DNA from: Dermacentor variabilis
Taxonomy: Eukaryota; Arthropoda; Arachnida; Ixodida; Ixodidae
DNA length: 64,000 nt
Direction of reading: 5' to 3'
Assembly (NCBI RefSeq): GCF_050947875.1
Contig: NC_134568.1
Coordinates: forward strand, 259,915,115-259,979,114
The translations under genes were made by a program, and so were the position numbers. Shown here one piece after another: positions 14,001 to 25,669 of the stretch. Under the pieces are notes generated by a model that was not told where the DNA came from, made no database searches, and saw only the letters and a program-made list of their open reading frames with translations. Positions within the stretch are counted from its first letter, which is position 1, and each line of letters starts with the position of its first letter.

Positions 14001-14889
14001 TTGGAGATTTTGTGACAAAATATCTTGGAGTATTGTTTTGTTAAAATATTTTCCCAAATCTTATTGGGTCTTGAAGCTAGATGTGTAATTGTTACTCTAT
14101 TAGATTTTCTTCCTAGCAAGATTGTGGTGGAAAACCCTTGACTTTTACCATTAACTATAGCAAGTGTGTGAGTCGCACACTAAGACACCAACCACATTTA
14201 TTATCGTGGCTGCACTTTAGTAGTAACAAACACTTAGGCACTCTTTCGAAGTTATCTGCTATGCTGGGAAGGACATGTGTGCCCAAATTATTGCATGTGC
14301 AGTTTATAGGGCATTAAAGTATAGCACAAACACTGATATCAGTATATACACAGGCTTCACTGCTAGGAACAGCGTCCTAGTTGCAAGCATATATTTTAAC
14401 TGGGCCTTTTGGCAAGGCTCTTGGCAGTCGTGGGGCTGCAGTGCTGGAAAGTGACTGCACTCCTCACTCACTCTTCTATTCAAGCATTACGTGTGCACTA
14501 ATGAGAAAACTTCTCTTTGACTGGACTGTGCATGTAATTTGCATCTTATACACAAGACGAAAATGCTGTAGGCATGTTTGGGCCACTTGAGATTTCATTC
14601 TTTGTTTAAGATAATTCAATGCAACTGTTTCTGTTAGACTGATAATGTGTTCTTTGACAACAATTGCTACATGCAATAGGTTGATTATTAGAGGAGAAAA
14701 TGAAAATCGGTGTCATTTTTTTTTAGTGTACAGTGGATTCCCAATGAACGAAACTTGGTTTAACGTAATTACAAAGGATTGTTTGGTTGGTTTCTTGTGT
14801 CCGGTGCAATAAAATGCTTCAGTTACGTCGAGATTAGCTATGCACCAACTCGCCCAACATAATAGTCTGATAAACTACATTTCATTTTT
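11037..14889. other. Gene-free stretch
   Basis: AT-rich sequence with many T and A runs. The frames at 11482-11829 and 11936-12193 (+) have no recognisable domain. I see no tRNA, tandem array or long inverted repeat. Confidence 0.5.
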
Positions 14890-15250
14890 TTTTTAAAACT
14901 TCCATGCCGAAACCCCAACACCGGTGTGAAGTGTGATGTCACGGATATCAAAGTATTTTTTGTAATTGGACTGCGTTGACGAGTAAAATTTCCTGAAACA
15001 TGCCATGTTCAGCCCTTAGTTACATAAGAACATACTGTAGTCCAGTTTTAGCAACAAGTAGTTAACCAGATCCTAGCAGATGACGTCAAAACCTATGATG
15101 TCACTTCAAGGCATCGCCGCCATCAGTCTTTCCTCATTGTGCCTTTTCTGGCTTACCAAGCACCTTCTCGTGGTAGAGTGGTGTTTTTGGTATTGTGAAA
15201 GGGTAATTTGTTAATACAGGAGAAACCGTTTTTTTTATTATGTCCCTTTA
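14890..15250 (-). mobile_element. MITE-like repeat, family 3
   Basis: Read on the minus strand it begins near 15250 with taaagggacat, runs through a block with accctttcacaatacc and caccactctaccacgag, then gatggcggcgatg and a gacgtcat motif, and ends near 14900. I recall this combination as a common dispersed repeat of metastriate ticks. No coding capacity. Boundaries are approximate and the identification rests on memory. Confidence 0.45.
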
Positions 15251-17541
15251 AAACTGCATGCACATGTGGGGTTTCTCTGCCTGCATATGTCTAGAGCCTT
15301 TAGCTTGCTTTAGGACTCGGCAAATTTATTAGCCTGTTTTCTATTACAGTGTAAACATGTGTTTTTCACTGCTGCTTTTTCATCCTTCTACAAGTTGCAT
15401 TGTGCAGAACTTTCGTTTTGTCGTATAAGCTATAAGCCTTGTCCCCACACCACACACATGCAATGGCCACTTATGTTGACACGCACAAACAAGGGACAAA
15501 ATTCAACATAACAAGGGATCCCTTCAACGTAAACATGAACAATTGTAGTTTCTTCAGCAAGTACAATGCAGCATGTAATTTATACTGTGGCTCTTAGTGT
15601 ACAGAGGATGCGGGTAACCCTGTGCTTTTGTCATAGAGAAAGCATGGTGTAACGTTCATGCGGCACGATTTAGCATCTGCAGTGATCTTCATGGTGATCA
15701 CACATATACAGTTCCTCAGGGGCTCAATATTTACTTCACATTAGTGACAGCTGGTCAGTAGGACCAAAAGTGCCATTTCATCATTTGTTAACAGCGAGCT
15801 CTCCAATTAAGATAGTGCATTAATAAAACCTCATGATGCAGCCACAGGTCTTCTGTATCCTAAGCAACAGCAAAGCTTTCATTTAAAGATATTGCGCATT
15901 GTGTTGATAATATGGGCGCACATTTTTGCAAATGTGCACCTTTGGATGATTTTATTCAGAGCTTACTGGCCGTTACTATCCGTTAGTGCTGGAAACGGGC
16001 ATCAAGCTGTATGGGTTGCATACAGCCCTTTACTGTTCGTGGCAGTCACAAATCAGAGTGGATCTCTCCCACTCTGCTGCTGGGGGGGTGTCCAATACAT
16101 ACACACACACCCACCACCCACCCATGTTTCTTCTTCACCAGTAAGTAGTAAGCAGTTTAGCACCCTTGAAAATTGGGTGTCATCAAACGTGTGGTCATTG
16201 TGGCCTGAAACAGCAAGCAGTGTATTAACTTCAGTGGTGCGTTTGCTTGTCTTGCGTTTTCGTGACTTTGTCAAGTGAGCGGGGTTCCGGCTAGGGGCCC
16301 ATAGAGTTGACGGGCAGGAATTTTGAACGCACTATGGCGCACCCTAGCCGCGAACAAAAGTTGGCTGGACAGTACAGATAAGACACCGCCCCATATAGTA
16401 ACACAAGTCTCGCTCGTTTTGTGCGTTGTCATCGGTTACGTGCGTAGTCTTTCGTACTCAAGTGCATGAAACGTGCACACAACCTTATGCGCTGCCGCTC
16501 TGGTCATTGAAAGCGGGCGCTCTTTGCTCGGGCGGATCCGGCGAGCAGCGCCGCGGTCCCCATGTGTCATCGTCACCGCAATAGCCGCGTGGTGAATTGT
16601 CATGAAAGAGGTCACTCCCGATGCGGCATCCGCTTACCGGTGCTCTGGCAGGCGCCGATACCTACGCGAGCATCGGACGCGCTGTGGGGAATGTAGCGCG
16701 CAGCCACTGTCGACGCTCGCGGAGAAAGCTTCAGATTTCGTGCGCCGCTGCCCCCAGCAGTAGGCGCGGGAGCTGCTCGCTTTAGAAGTGTGTAATAAAG
16801 CGTTGTGTAAGAAGGCCTCCCCAAAGCCAGAGAACATCTAAACCAACCCAGTTCCAGGGCGCAGTAAACATAAGGCAAAACAAAAGATCGAGTTAATTGC
16901 GTGCCATGGCGAAACTATCTGTCCGCGCGCGAAATCGCGTACTGCCGCCGCGCACCGACATAATTTGAAGAATTTAAAAAGCAAATGATAAACATTACAC
17001 GCAACTGCCGTGCACCCTCAAAACGTATTTGTGCGATTTATTGTGTTGCAACGGGCAAGACACCGAAGGCATCCCGAATGCGGCCAGCCGTCATCGGTCG
17101 GCCTTTAATTCTTGACGTCGTGTATTGCACATCACTCGATCTATTGGCCCTCTTAAAAGCAAGGGGTTCATGCATTCATTGTCGCTAATCGCGCGAACAT
17201 GCCTTATAGAACTTTCGTAGTTCTCAACGCCGTATGTCATTGGCTGCACTCGCAAGTTACAGCGCGCCGAAACGATCCCTTCAATCTCTTGCTGGTTCAT
17301 CGTGCTTGCACGTCGTAACCGTACTTGGTGTTGCAGAGCTTTTTTGCCTTTTTGAATAGTACTTGGCCTAAAGAACTATTCGGCGCCTGCCGAAATTCAT
17401 AACGCAGCAAAAGCGAAAACGGTGGCTCCATTGTGCTTGTGCGCTTTCAGCAGCAGACGTCCTCTTTTTGTTCTGCTCGAAACCAGTGAACGCTGCTCCG
17501 TATGGGGCGCTGTTTATCGTCGTTTTTGCCGATAAACAGCC
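15251..17541. other. Gene-free stretch with GC-rich block
   Basis: 15251-16270 is ordinary AT-leaning DNA. 16300-16960 is clearly richer in GC and CpG, with runs such as gccgcggtccc and gcgcgcagcc. That could mark an unseen first exon or promoter, or an unmethylated repeat. I cannot place an exon: overlapping frames on the minus strand (16612-16878) look like chance. Confidence 0.4.
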
Positions 17542-17790
17542 GATTGGAAAATTGGTGGAAGTAGGGAAACAACAACAGCAACAACAACAACAAAAAAAAA
17601 AAAACGGAGACGTACGAAAGCAAAGTTCACCATAGCGGGTCAGAAAATTTGGTTGTAGGAGTTCGTTTTTTTTTTTCTTTTTTACCCTAGGTAGGACATT
17701 AGGCAGTATAATAGCAAGAACTTGGTGGCGCAACCCACCGCCCCGTTCCAAAGGGGACTCTCGTAACATCCATCCATAGATCCATCCATT
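17542..17790 (+). mobile_element. LINE 3'-UTR and tail (5'-truncated copy)
   Basis: This is the same 3' region found on the minus strand at 54385-54620. Shared blocks are gtagggaaac, cagaaaatttggtt, a T-rich run, taggtaggacattag, cttggtgg.gcaacccaccg and gttccaaaggggac. It ends in an irregular CATC repeat (17767-17790), the expected microsatellite-like tail of the family. Only the last ~250 bp are present, as in a 5'-truncated insertion. Confidence 0.75.
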
Positions 17791-20700
17791 TGCAGCGCAT
17801 CACGCCAAAAAGCCAACATGCATTTCATTATTGCGTTTACATCACTGACTCGCGCCAATGTCGCCCATGTTGGGCATCGACCGGGTCAAAGTTTATTACA
17901 GTTAACCTCAATCTTACGCTAGCGTCGATTTTTATTCGCTTTAGTGGCATGTTCAGCTAGTTCTCACCTTTTCGCCCCTTTTAAAGGAATAGCGTGACGT
18001 CACGAACATGCTACGGCGCTGCTTTAAGCTCAGTATATCCAAAATATCCAGATTTACGCAAACTTGTTGGGCGTGAGTTTTCTCGCAAGGCAAGTTTAGT
18101 ACCAGGTGGTAATTTTACAAGGTTTTCTGAATCGTTGTCCGAAATAGCTAGAAAGACTTTAGTATTGGTGTGTTCAACTGCTCTTTGTGTGATGTGGTTT
18201 CCGTGCATAGGAGCATTCTGGACTAACCCGTGTGCATCGCTTTCTCGTGTAGGATCACCAGTTCAAGATATCGGCGAATATTTATACTGGTAAGGATTCG
18301 CTGCTAGTTTTGTCTTAGACGCAAGAACTACTACGCTGTAGTTCACGTCGTAAAAATCCGCTTTATAAGCAGGAATGAAGCACAGAGAAGCAGTAAAGAG
18401 CACCGGTAATTTGGCATAACGTTCAAATAGTGTGTGTTTTTGATAACTTTCACGTGACTGTCAACTTTTGCTCCGCGCAATTTAATGGCGGCGCCGTAAA
18501 GTCAGCCGTCGTACTCTCGGTTCCGCTGTTTACCGAGCACAATGCGAACACTATACACCTCTTACACACCGCGCTTTCAGAACGCCGCGTCCTGCGGAAA
18601 TCAACACAATAGCGCGAAAGAAGTTGCATACCCGAACAAAACGAGTTCCGCTTTTCCGAGGTGGAAATCGTTTTAGAAGAAAATATACATTACGTTTGAT
18701 CGCGGCAGAATGCAGAAAAGCGGAGCAACGCGGATTTCTTGAAAATCTGGCTTCGTATTAAAAAAAAAATTTCATCCTTGTACCGAATTCAAATTGGGGG
18801 CCACCGCTGCACTTCGATAGCGGTGTACCGATTGAGATAACCAGAACGCCAGCACGTGATAATTAGAGGGGCAGAAAGCTGAAGAAACCTAATAAGCAAA
18901 CGAGTTCTGCGAAAGCAAGTAACGATTATGCACTGCCGTTGAGTGGACGGAACATATTCGTTATACGATTGCATTGAAAAGATAAAAATAAATGCCTGAA
19001 GAAAACTGAGTTTTAGAGAAGTACGCATAATTATGGCGCTGCTTCAACTTTTCGCCCTTTGCGGACGCATAGCCTTTGGATACTAAAGTGTTCTTGATAG
19101 AGCGAAGTGCTCACCTGCTCCCAAATACCTTGAGTAACAGCCGGATTGACACTTTGATTAAGGTCATACAGGATGCACTTGTTTTCATGACATTGATCGT
19201 AGTGCGGCGATAAATTACCGGTTCTAATCATGTGCCGTGACAAGCATCATGACAATCATGTGCCGTTACTGGTGACAAGCAAGCGTACGGCTAAGTAGCA
19301 GACTGCCTATCTTCCACTTCAAAGCGCTGCTTCTGCGAACGGGCATATATATTTTAACAGCCGGTCGTGCACAGAGCAAGTCTATCTTCGGCGACCAATT
19401 TCGCACCAACCTACCCTCCTCTGCGCTTCTCTCCCGCAAGTCTGCTCGGAATCCACTGCGACTTACACGTTATTTATTACATGGCTTTAGCCACTTATTT
19501 TGTGTGCGTTGACTATAGAAACACATATTGAAACACACTGCAACATCGTAGCATTGAACTCTTACTCTTGTGCATCGCACAGTCTGTTGGCTATAGCCAA
19601 ATAAATACCCTGAATTTATGTGTGCTGAACGACCCATTTTGCTTCCTGAACACAGTGCGTGTCACATTCGACACCGACGTGCGGCTTCGAAATTGGTTTC
19701 ATAGCACTTATGTATCTCCGCGAACCATCGTGATAAAGGATTTTGAATACAGGTTAAAGCCCTGCCAAATACAGGGAACCATTGTGGTTGGACCTTTATG
19801 GGTGGACATTGACCGGTCGCGAATGGCACTCGTATGGAATCAGTCTCTTCTGCTACGACGAATGCATAGGCTGGTGCCCGGTATGATCTAAGCACGGTAG
19901 TCCTTCATCGGTGGCTCGTGCAGTGTCATCACTCGACCAGTAAAAGAGCCGCCTGGAGTTCTTCAAGCATACAACGATGAGCTACTCATAAACGGTGTTA
20001 TGATTTACCGATGCGCGCGCACCGCCACGAACAAACGGGCTAGCGTACATTCTTTCCAAAGCGCACACAAATCTGCGCCGATATTTCGACGCGCGGTAAC
20101 GACGCGTCATCGGCCTTCTTCGTCAACCCTCTTCATCAACCCTGTGCCCCTACGTGACGGCTTGTTCATCGTGCTGCTTCAGGATGCAAGTCTACGTACA
20201 TGATACCAATAGAAGCAGTCATCCATGCGCTCTGCTATTTGTGGACGTTTGACATTCGGCCCGGAGTAGCAGGGGACACGCGATATCGGTTTCTCACTGG
20301 CGTGGTTCCACTAGCAAACTTCCTGCGCCATGCCTCAAGATCACAGAGCGGTACTTCGATGGCAAACTTGACAGCGATTAGTTAACCTCTTACAGTCGCG
20401 GTGTACACACTGTTAACATGACTTGCTTTTGCTGGTTCTGTCCAGTAGCGGCAAGGAAAACGCGGATATTGAGCTTGAGGGTAAACTGAACAGTCTTCTT
20501 ACCCACTGTTGCTCTATTTCACTTAAATGTGCAGAATAGTGCTAGAGAAGACCACATTACTGCCCTATTCAGTCAGCTATGGCGAAGTAATACTTTTTTT
20601 CCTTAACCATTTCTTAACCTACGAGCTGTTGGTGATATCGGTCTTCGAAATGCTCACTCTAGAACCAAAATGCGCCTGCGTTCACCCATGTATTCAGAGA

Positions 20701-20899
20701 CTAGATCCGTTAGGGCGCGCAACGTGCGGATCAAACGCGCCCTTGACGCCATTGTGATCAACAGTAGGTTCGGTGCGAATACATTAACACAGGTTATCAA
20801 GTTTCGCTGGTACCCGGTTATGTCTAGACCCGCTGGAAGAACGTTTGCCCGTAAAAGTGACACTTGTATTGAACGCACTGCACCCTGACGAAAACGTGT
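17791..20899. other. Gene-free stretch
   Basis: No frame has a recognisable domain and no repeat arms are apparent. A TATA-like word (atatatatttt) sits near 19346 but nothing around it supports a promoter. Confidence 0.5.
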
Positions 20900-21310
20900 A
20901 ACCTTGTTTTTGAGAAGAGTTGAGACCTGGGTCAGTTGGTACATATTCTTGAGATACAAACCAGTCAAAAGACGAACAGAGGAGAGACGTGGCGCGCACG
21001 ACTGGACTTGTTTAACTGTGCTTTATTGAAAAACCAGTCGAGCATGCGCAGCTGAAGAGCCAAACCACACACAAAACAACGTTGATCGCGAGATATACCA
21101 AGTAGCCAGCACAAGTAAGATAGGAAACTTAGTTCCTTCTGCACCAATGAGGTAGAAGTCGCTTATGCAATTATCCCCTTGCGTGCTGATGTGATACGCT
21201 TCGAGAATTTCACGCTGCTCCTTGCCGTTGCCTCTACCGAGGATTTTAACGTACGGGAATGCAGCTGCGTCCCGCTCATTTTTTTGTTTTTCCAGACTAT
21301 GGTTAGGCAC
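20900..21310 (-). pseudogene. Penelope-like retroelement C-terminal fragment
   Basis: The minus strand encodes a piece with the pattern K-[IV]-L-G-R-G followed by REILEAYHI, then G-D-N-C-I-S-D and, after a frameshift near 21147, KELSFL. From memory this matches the end of the GIY-YIG nuclease region and its C-terminal tail in arthropod Penelope-like elements (typical order RT then GIY-YIG). Only about 100 residues remain and the frame is broken, so this is a dead 5'-truncated copy. Alternative: another retroelement with a similar tail. Confidence 0.5.
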
Positions 21311-23308
21311 ATTTGCTTCGTCGAAAGTTGTAGCTAGCTGTTATTCCCAAGTGACGCGACTCGGATCTATTGACACTCATTTGCTGAACTGCCAAGAAAG
21401 TTTACATGCCCTGCGATGCAGTTTGACAAGGTTAAACTATAATACGCATTATATTTATCTTGAATTAAAATTTGACCCGCGCCTTGTATTGACACCCTGT
21501 GCGCGTGCCTGTAAGCCTGCAGTAGCGGTTACTTGCATATTTTATGCGCAACCTGCGAGTGTTTTTCGAGATGGTGCTGTGTTCCGGAGCGTCATGAAGA
21601 GACGTGGCATTGCGTGTCTCTCTGATGGTTGTTACGTATACATGTGCCGTTAATAACATCGCAGTGCATAGTAAGGTTTCGAGTAGCGCCAAGTCACGCT
21701 AGTACTATCTTCCGAGATTACCAGATTTTCACTGACTCGCCGTCGATGTGTTTGTTGCGACATGAATATCTCCAGCCTCATTTCTATGGATGGATTTCTG
21801 GTCTGCTCCAGCTCTTGGCATCGATGTTTGAAACCAGGGTTCGGATCACTGTCGTATAGCACTTATGACGTCACACGTGTGGCCGCTCAGCTTGTGGTCT
21901 CTCCGTCGCAGACAAAGCGGCTTTTGTTTGCTGGATTAGTTCCGTATAGACATTTAGCCTCTTATAGCCTGAATTTTTTTCTTTTTTTTTTACTGAAGGA
22001 AAACTGAATTGCGCCATTATGAATATATATGTACATGCGCTTCCACCACGACGCAATACTCCTATATCCGCACATTTTCTATAGTACAAACTTGTGAATA
22101 ACAGGCTAACCGTCTTGTATCCTAGCCTGAATGTTTGCAAGTACGTGAGTTCCTTGGAGTGTTCGCCCTCGTTGCAAAGCTCGTGCGCGAAGCGTGTTTT
22201 TCTAGAGTCGGAGCTGGTGACACGCTGACATATATTTGTCGGATGACTACACGTGGCTTCAAACTCTGGCTTTCTCTCGCTTAGGAGCTTAGATTCGGTA
22301 AGTCGCGAAGTCGCACCTATCTAAGACGGTTGAACCCATTTCAAGAGCCATTTTCTACTGCGGCCACGAAGGTCGGTTCCCGCAGATGCAGAGCGTGAGT
22401 GGTGTATTACGTAACAGCGGAGAAACACTGAAAGAAAACATGACGCCGAGAGTTGCTTTTCTCACACACATCTCAAAACTTGTCTAGAGTGCAAGAGTGC
22501 GGGAATGTTTCTGACGACATGTGAAATCGAACTGATCGAACTGTTTCCAACTTTTCCGGTTTTCTGCGAAGGGCGCGAGCACTGATATTGCCCTTGGTTC
22601 AATGATACAGCAAGTTTCTTCTGTGCCGTTGTCTTTGAAGCGTCGGATAACTGCTCGATCTTCAACGCATCCATTGTGGTACGGCTGTGTTGCCATCAGT
22701 GATGGTATCGATATTTTTTCCAGGCTTGAGAAATTTACTACAAGCGTCTTTACACGGCGGGAGTTCTTGTAGAGACCGGGCGACCTCTGTAGAGGGTCGT
22801 TCAGCTAACTGAAGAGAACGCAGCGCAAGAAGGCATGGACACCGAACACAATATACGCGGGACGAGCGCTCACTTGCAACTGAATTTTATTACTGCCAAA
22901 TCGCGCCTTGACACGTGCGCAGAGCTATATCACACTTCTGTGCACAATTTGCCCCGCCAGATCTCCAGAAAATCCGTATCTACCCTAACAGACGAACATT
23001 CTGCGGAATCATGCGCGCACAAACACAGTAAACGCCAAAGCCGAAACAGGAGACATTACTGCCGTCAAGGTGGGGTCGGCAAGCTTTACTTTTTTTTTGT
23101 GTGTGTGCGCCAAATCGCTCTCATTGGACACTAGGGCGCCGACCGCTACAGCGACTCTGTAAGAGGGTTGCAACACCTGCCTGGGGAGGCTAATAGTGCT
23201 CCGTCAGGCCAAAATTAAAGAATAATCGGCCCTTCCACTCTATAAAGAAGAACGAGCAGCGAAGATGTGGTGTGTTTTACCTCAATCGACGTATCTATGT
23301 ATATATAC

Positions 23309-23310
<2 letters not shown>
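21311..23310. other. Gene-free stretch
   Basis: Nothing recognisable on either strand apart from short homopolymers. The frames at 21222-21653 (+) and 22835-23134 (+) have no known domain. Confidence 0.5.

Positions 23311-23376
<66 letters not shown>
23311..23376. repeat. (ATT)22 microsatellite
   Basis: Twenty-two uninterrupted ATT units. The run also explains the poly-Asn and poly-Ile frames on the minus strand, which are not real proteins. Confidence 0.98.
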
Positions 23377-23460
23377 GAAGGACACAGACAACGAACACAT
23401 CTTTTGACTGTGGAGTTATTTATTCTTTTATGAAGTAGTGACGTGTGCAAGTGCCTCCGC

Positions 23461-23785
23461 ATGGCAGACGGGAATTCTACAATATTTGCAACCACTGTGA
23501 ACTACGTAATTACGAAAAGTAGGGGAAATTGTCATATAGTTTGTTTTGGGATAGTTTCGGTAAAACGAGCATTTCAACCGTTTTCTGTAACCATACTCGC
23601 TCCGTAGACGGCCATGTATTGACAGCAGACGGTAATTCTGTAACGTGTACAACTTCACTGTGAACTAATTATGACAAGTAGGTGAAACTCGGCGTAATGA
23701 TAGTCGTCTTGGCGGCAAATTTCAGTATGATTTGTTTTCCAAGATACCTACATTAGATTGACAGCTACAGATCGGTGGCTAGAAA
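23461..23785. repeat. Imperfect local duplication of about 160 bp
   Basis: Two diverged units lie about 161 bp apart. The first begins with gcagacgggaattct near 23464 and continues to cactgtgaact and agtaggggaaa. The second begins with gcagacggtaattct near 23625 and continues to cactgtgaact and agtaggtgaaac. Part of the second unit, with the end of the first (23562-23716), reappears at 25431-25581. Confidence 0.7.
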
Positions 23786-25352
23786 CTGGAGAGGCTAATT
23801 TTGTTCGTGTCGACGCGACGCGTAGACGGACGGACATCGACCACCGCCGGGGGGCAGCTATGTACAGCTTCGCGGTAAAAAGTCCTGTGTATGTCATTAT
23901 TTAGGCTGGTTTGGGGGCCGGAGCCAAAAATCCCTTGATGCGCCGCTAAAGTCTTTTGTATTAATGGATGCTGGCCAGTATATGGGACCTTCAGTTTTAA
24001 ACTAGCCACAATGTTGGCAAAAACGCAGTGCTATCGACGCAAATTCTGCTAGCGCAGGTAATTTGTGCGCTTTGGCAGACGCAGTCTTCGCGCACGATTA
24101 GTCAATAAATGCTAAATTAACAAAGCATTACTTTTTTTTTTTATTTCGCGATTATCGCATACGTTTATGTTGGGTATCTGAAGACAATCGTATTGGAAGA
24201 CTTCGATGCCTCTAGAGCGCCCGTGTTTCGAGATATTCATAATCAAATTTGGCACTCGGTACTTCGCAGTCAGAGGCGACAGTCTCTATATGGACGCCCC
24301 GATGTAACGTAGCTGGATCCTGTAGCACGCCAGTCTAAAAGCCTGTCGGAGCCGTAAAACAGCTGCGCTTTTGCTCGGCTGGCAGAAACGAGAGTGGCTT
24401 CGCTTTTTAAATTTCGCAATCAGCTGCTATACCGTGGGTGGCTTGTCTGTATGTCGAGACTCTCGGCTCAGGACGCGAAATTAGCGCATCGAGTGTCGAA
24501 TTTGATGATGAATATCTCGTAGCACAAGCGCTCCAGAAGTAGCAAACAAAATGGAGTTAGAATTTAGAAAGTTGAATAAGAACGTTTGGTTATTGCGTGT
24601 TTGATATAACTTGTTCGCAATGTCAGCTAAAGCGCACAAACCACCTGTGTGAGCAAGCATGTGCGTAGCTAGCGTAGCATATTCTTTTAATTCTTTTTTA
24701 TTGCACTCGCTGATAGCTTTGAAGGTGCCGTAAAATGAGTTGATGTACATCGTACGAATTAAAACATTTAGTTCCATCCTGCCAACATGGAATAGCCGGT
24801 AGTGCCCCGCTATTCTTGAGGATTGTGTGGCTTGTTGCATTTCAGACAACTGAAACCCCCCTTAACGTTGACGTATAGTATACACACACACACACGTACA
24901 CTATTAGAAAAAACATAAGCTAGCGAGATCCTTCCTCGACGTCCGTACGTTGACTGTGCATCTGCTTGCCGCCCATTCTTGTTTTGTGGGGTCCGTTAGA
25001 CGAAGTACCTACGAAACGATCGCTTTTAAGAGACGCATGTGACGACTTTATGCGAACTGAAGCCCATCGGCGGTCGCCGTACAGTGGGTCGATTGCATGG
25101 CACACTCTTCGTGTCAAGAGCCTCGCTAAATGGCCAGATTTGCTAAATGACCGTAATTTGTTATGCGAAATGGCCGAAACTTAATACGAACGGTAGAAAC
25201 GTGTGGGAGCAGGACTACGCACTTTAGTGGTTTATATTGAAGTCGGCGACCATTTCCTCATATCTACGTTTGCGGAAGAACTCTGCGAGCAGTCGGCGCC
25301 CTTAATACTCCACGAACCATGAAACCGCAGTTTCGTGAGCTCATGACAAACT

Positions 25353-25669
25353 CATGGTTATATTGCGCTCAGTTTTGCACAGACGATATTAAGGAAGGGA
25401 GGACAGGACGTGGACGGACGTAGCGCAAGTAAAACGAGAATTTCAGCCGTTTTCTGTAACTATACTCCCTCCGTAGACGGCCATGTATTGACAGCAGACT
25501 GTAATTCTGTAACGTTTACAACTTCACTGTGAACTAATTATGACAAGTGAAACTCTGCGTAATGATAGTCGTCTTGGCGGCTATATGACGTGGACGGACT
25601 TGCGCTACGTCCGCCCACGTCCTGTCCTTCCTTAATATCGTCTGTGTAAAACGGCGCAATATAACCATG
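25353..25669. mobile_element. Inverted-repeat element with internal copy of 23.56-23.72 kb
   Basis: Left arm 25357-25430 and right arm 25598-25665 are near-perfect reverse complements, each starting with GTTATATTGCGC and running through a GACGATATTAAGGAAGG block. The flanks are CATG on both sides (25353-25356, 25666-25669), a possible 4-bp target duplication, though CATG is itself a palindrome. The core 25431-25581 is about 95% identical to 23562-23716: seven substitutions and one 4-bp gap by my count. No coding content. Probably a MITE that acquired local sequence. Confidence 0.8.

Noticed and set aside
19340..19400. TATA-box promoter
   Set aside because: A TATA-like word is present but no coding exon or initiator follows; AT-rich words are common here.
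23311..23376. CRISPR-like regular repeat
   Set aside because: A trinucleotide microsatellite with no spacers, in a eukaryotic genome.
23215..23495. Poly-Asn and poly-Ile proteins
   Set aside because: Pure products of the (ATT)22 microsatellite.
24481..24849. 122-codon frame on the minus strand, protein-like in composition
   Set aside because: No domain recognised, no splice-site or promoter support, and surrounding sequence is not coding. Left out as a gene but it is the best unexplained single frame in the first 38 kb.
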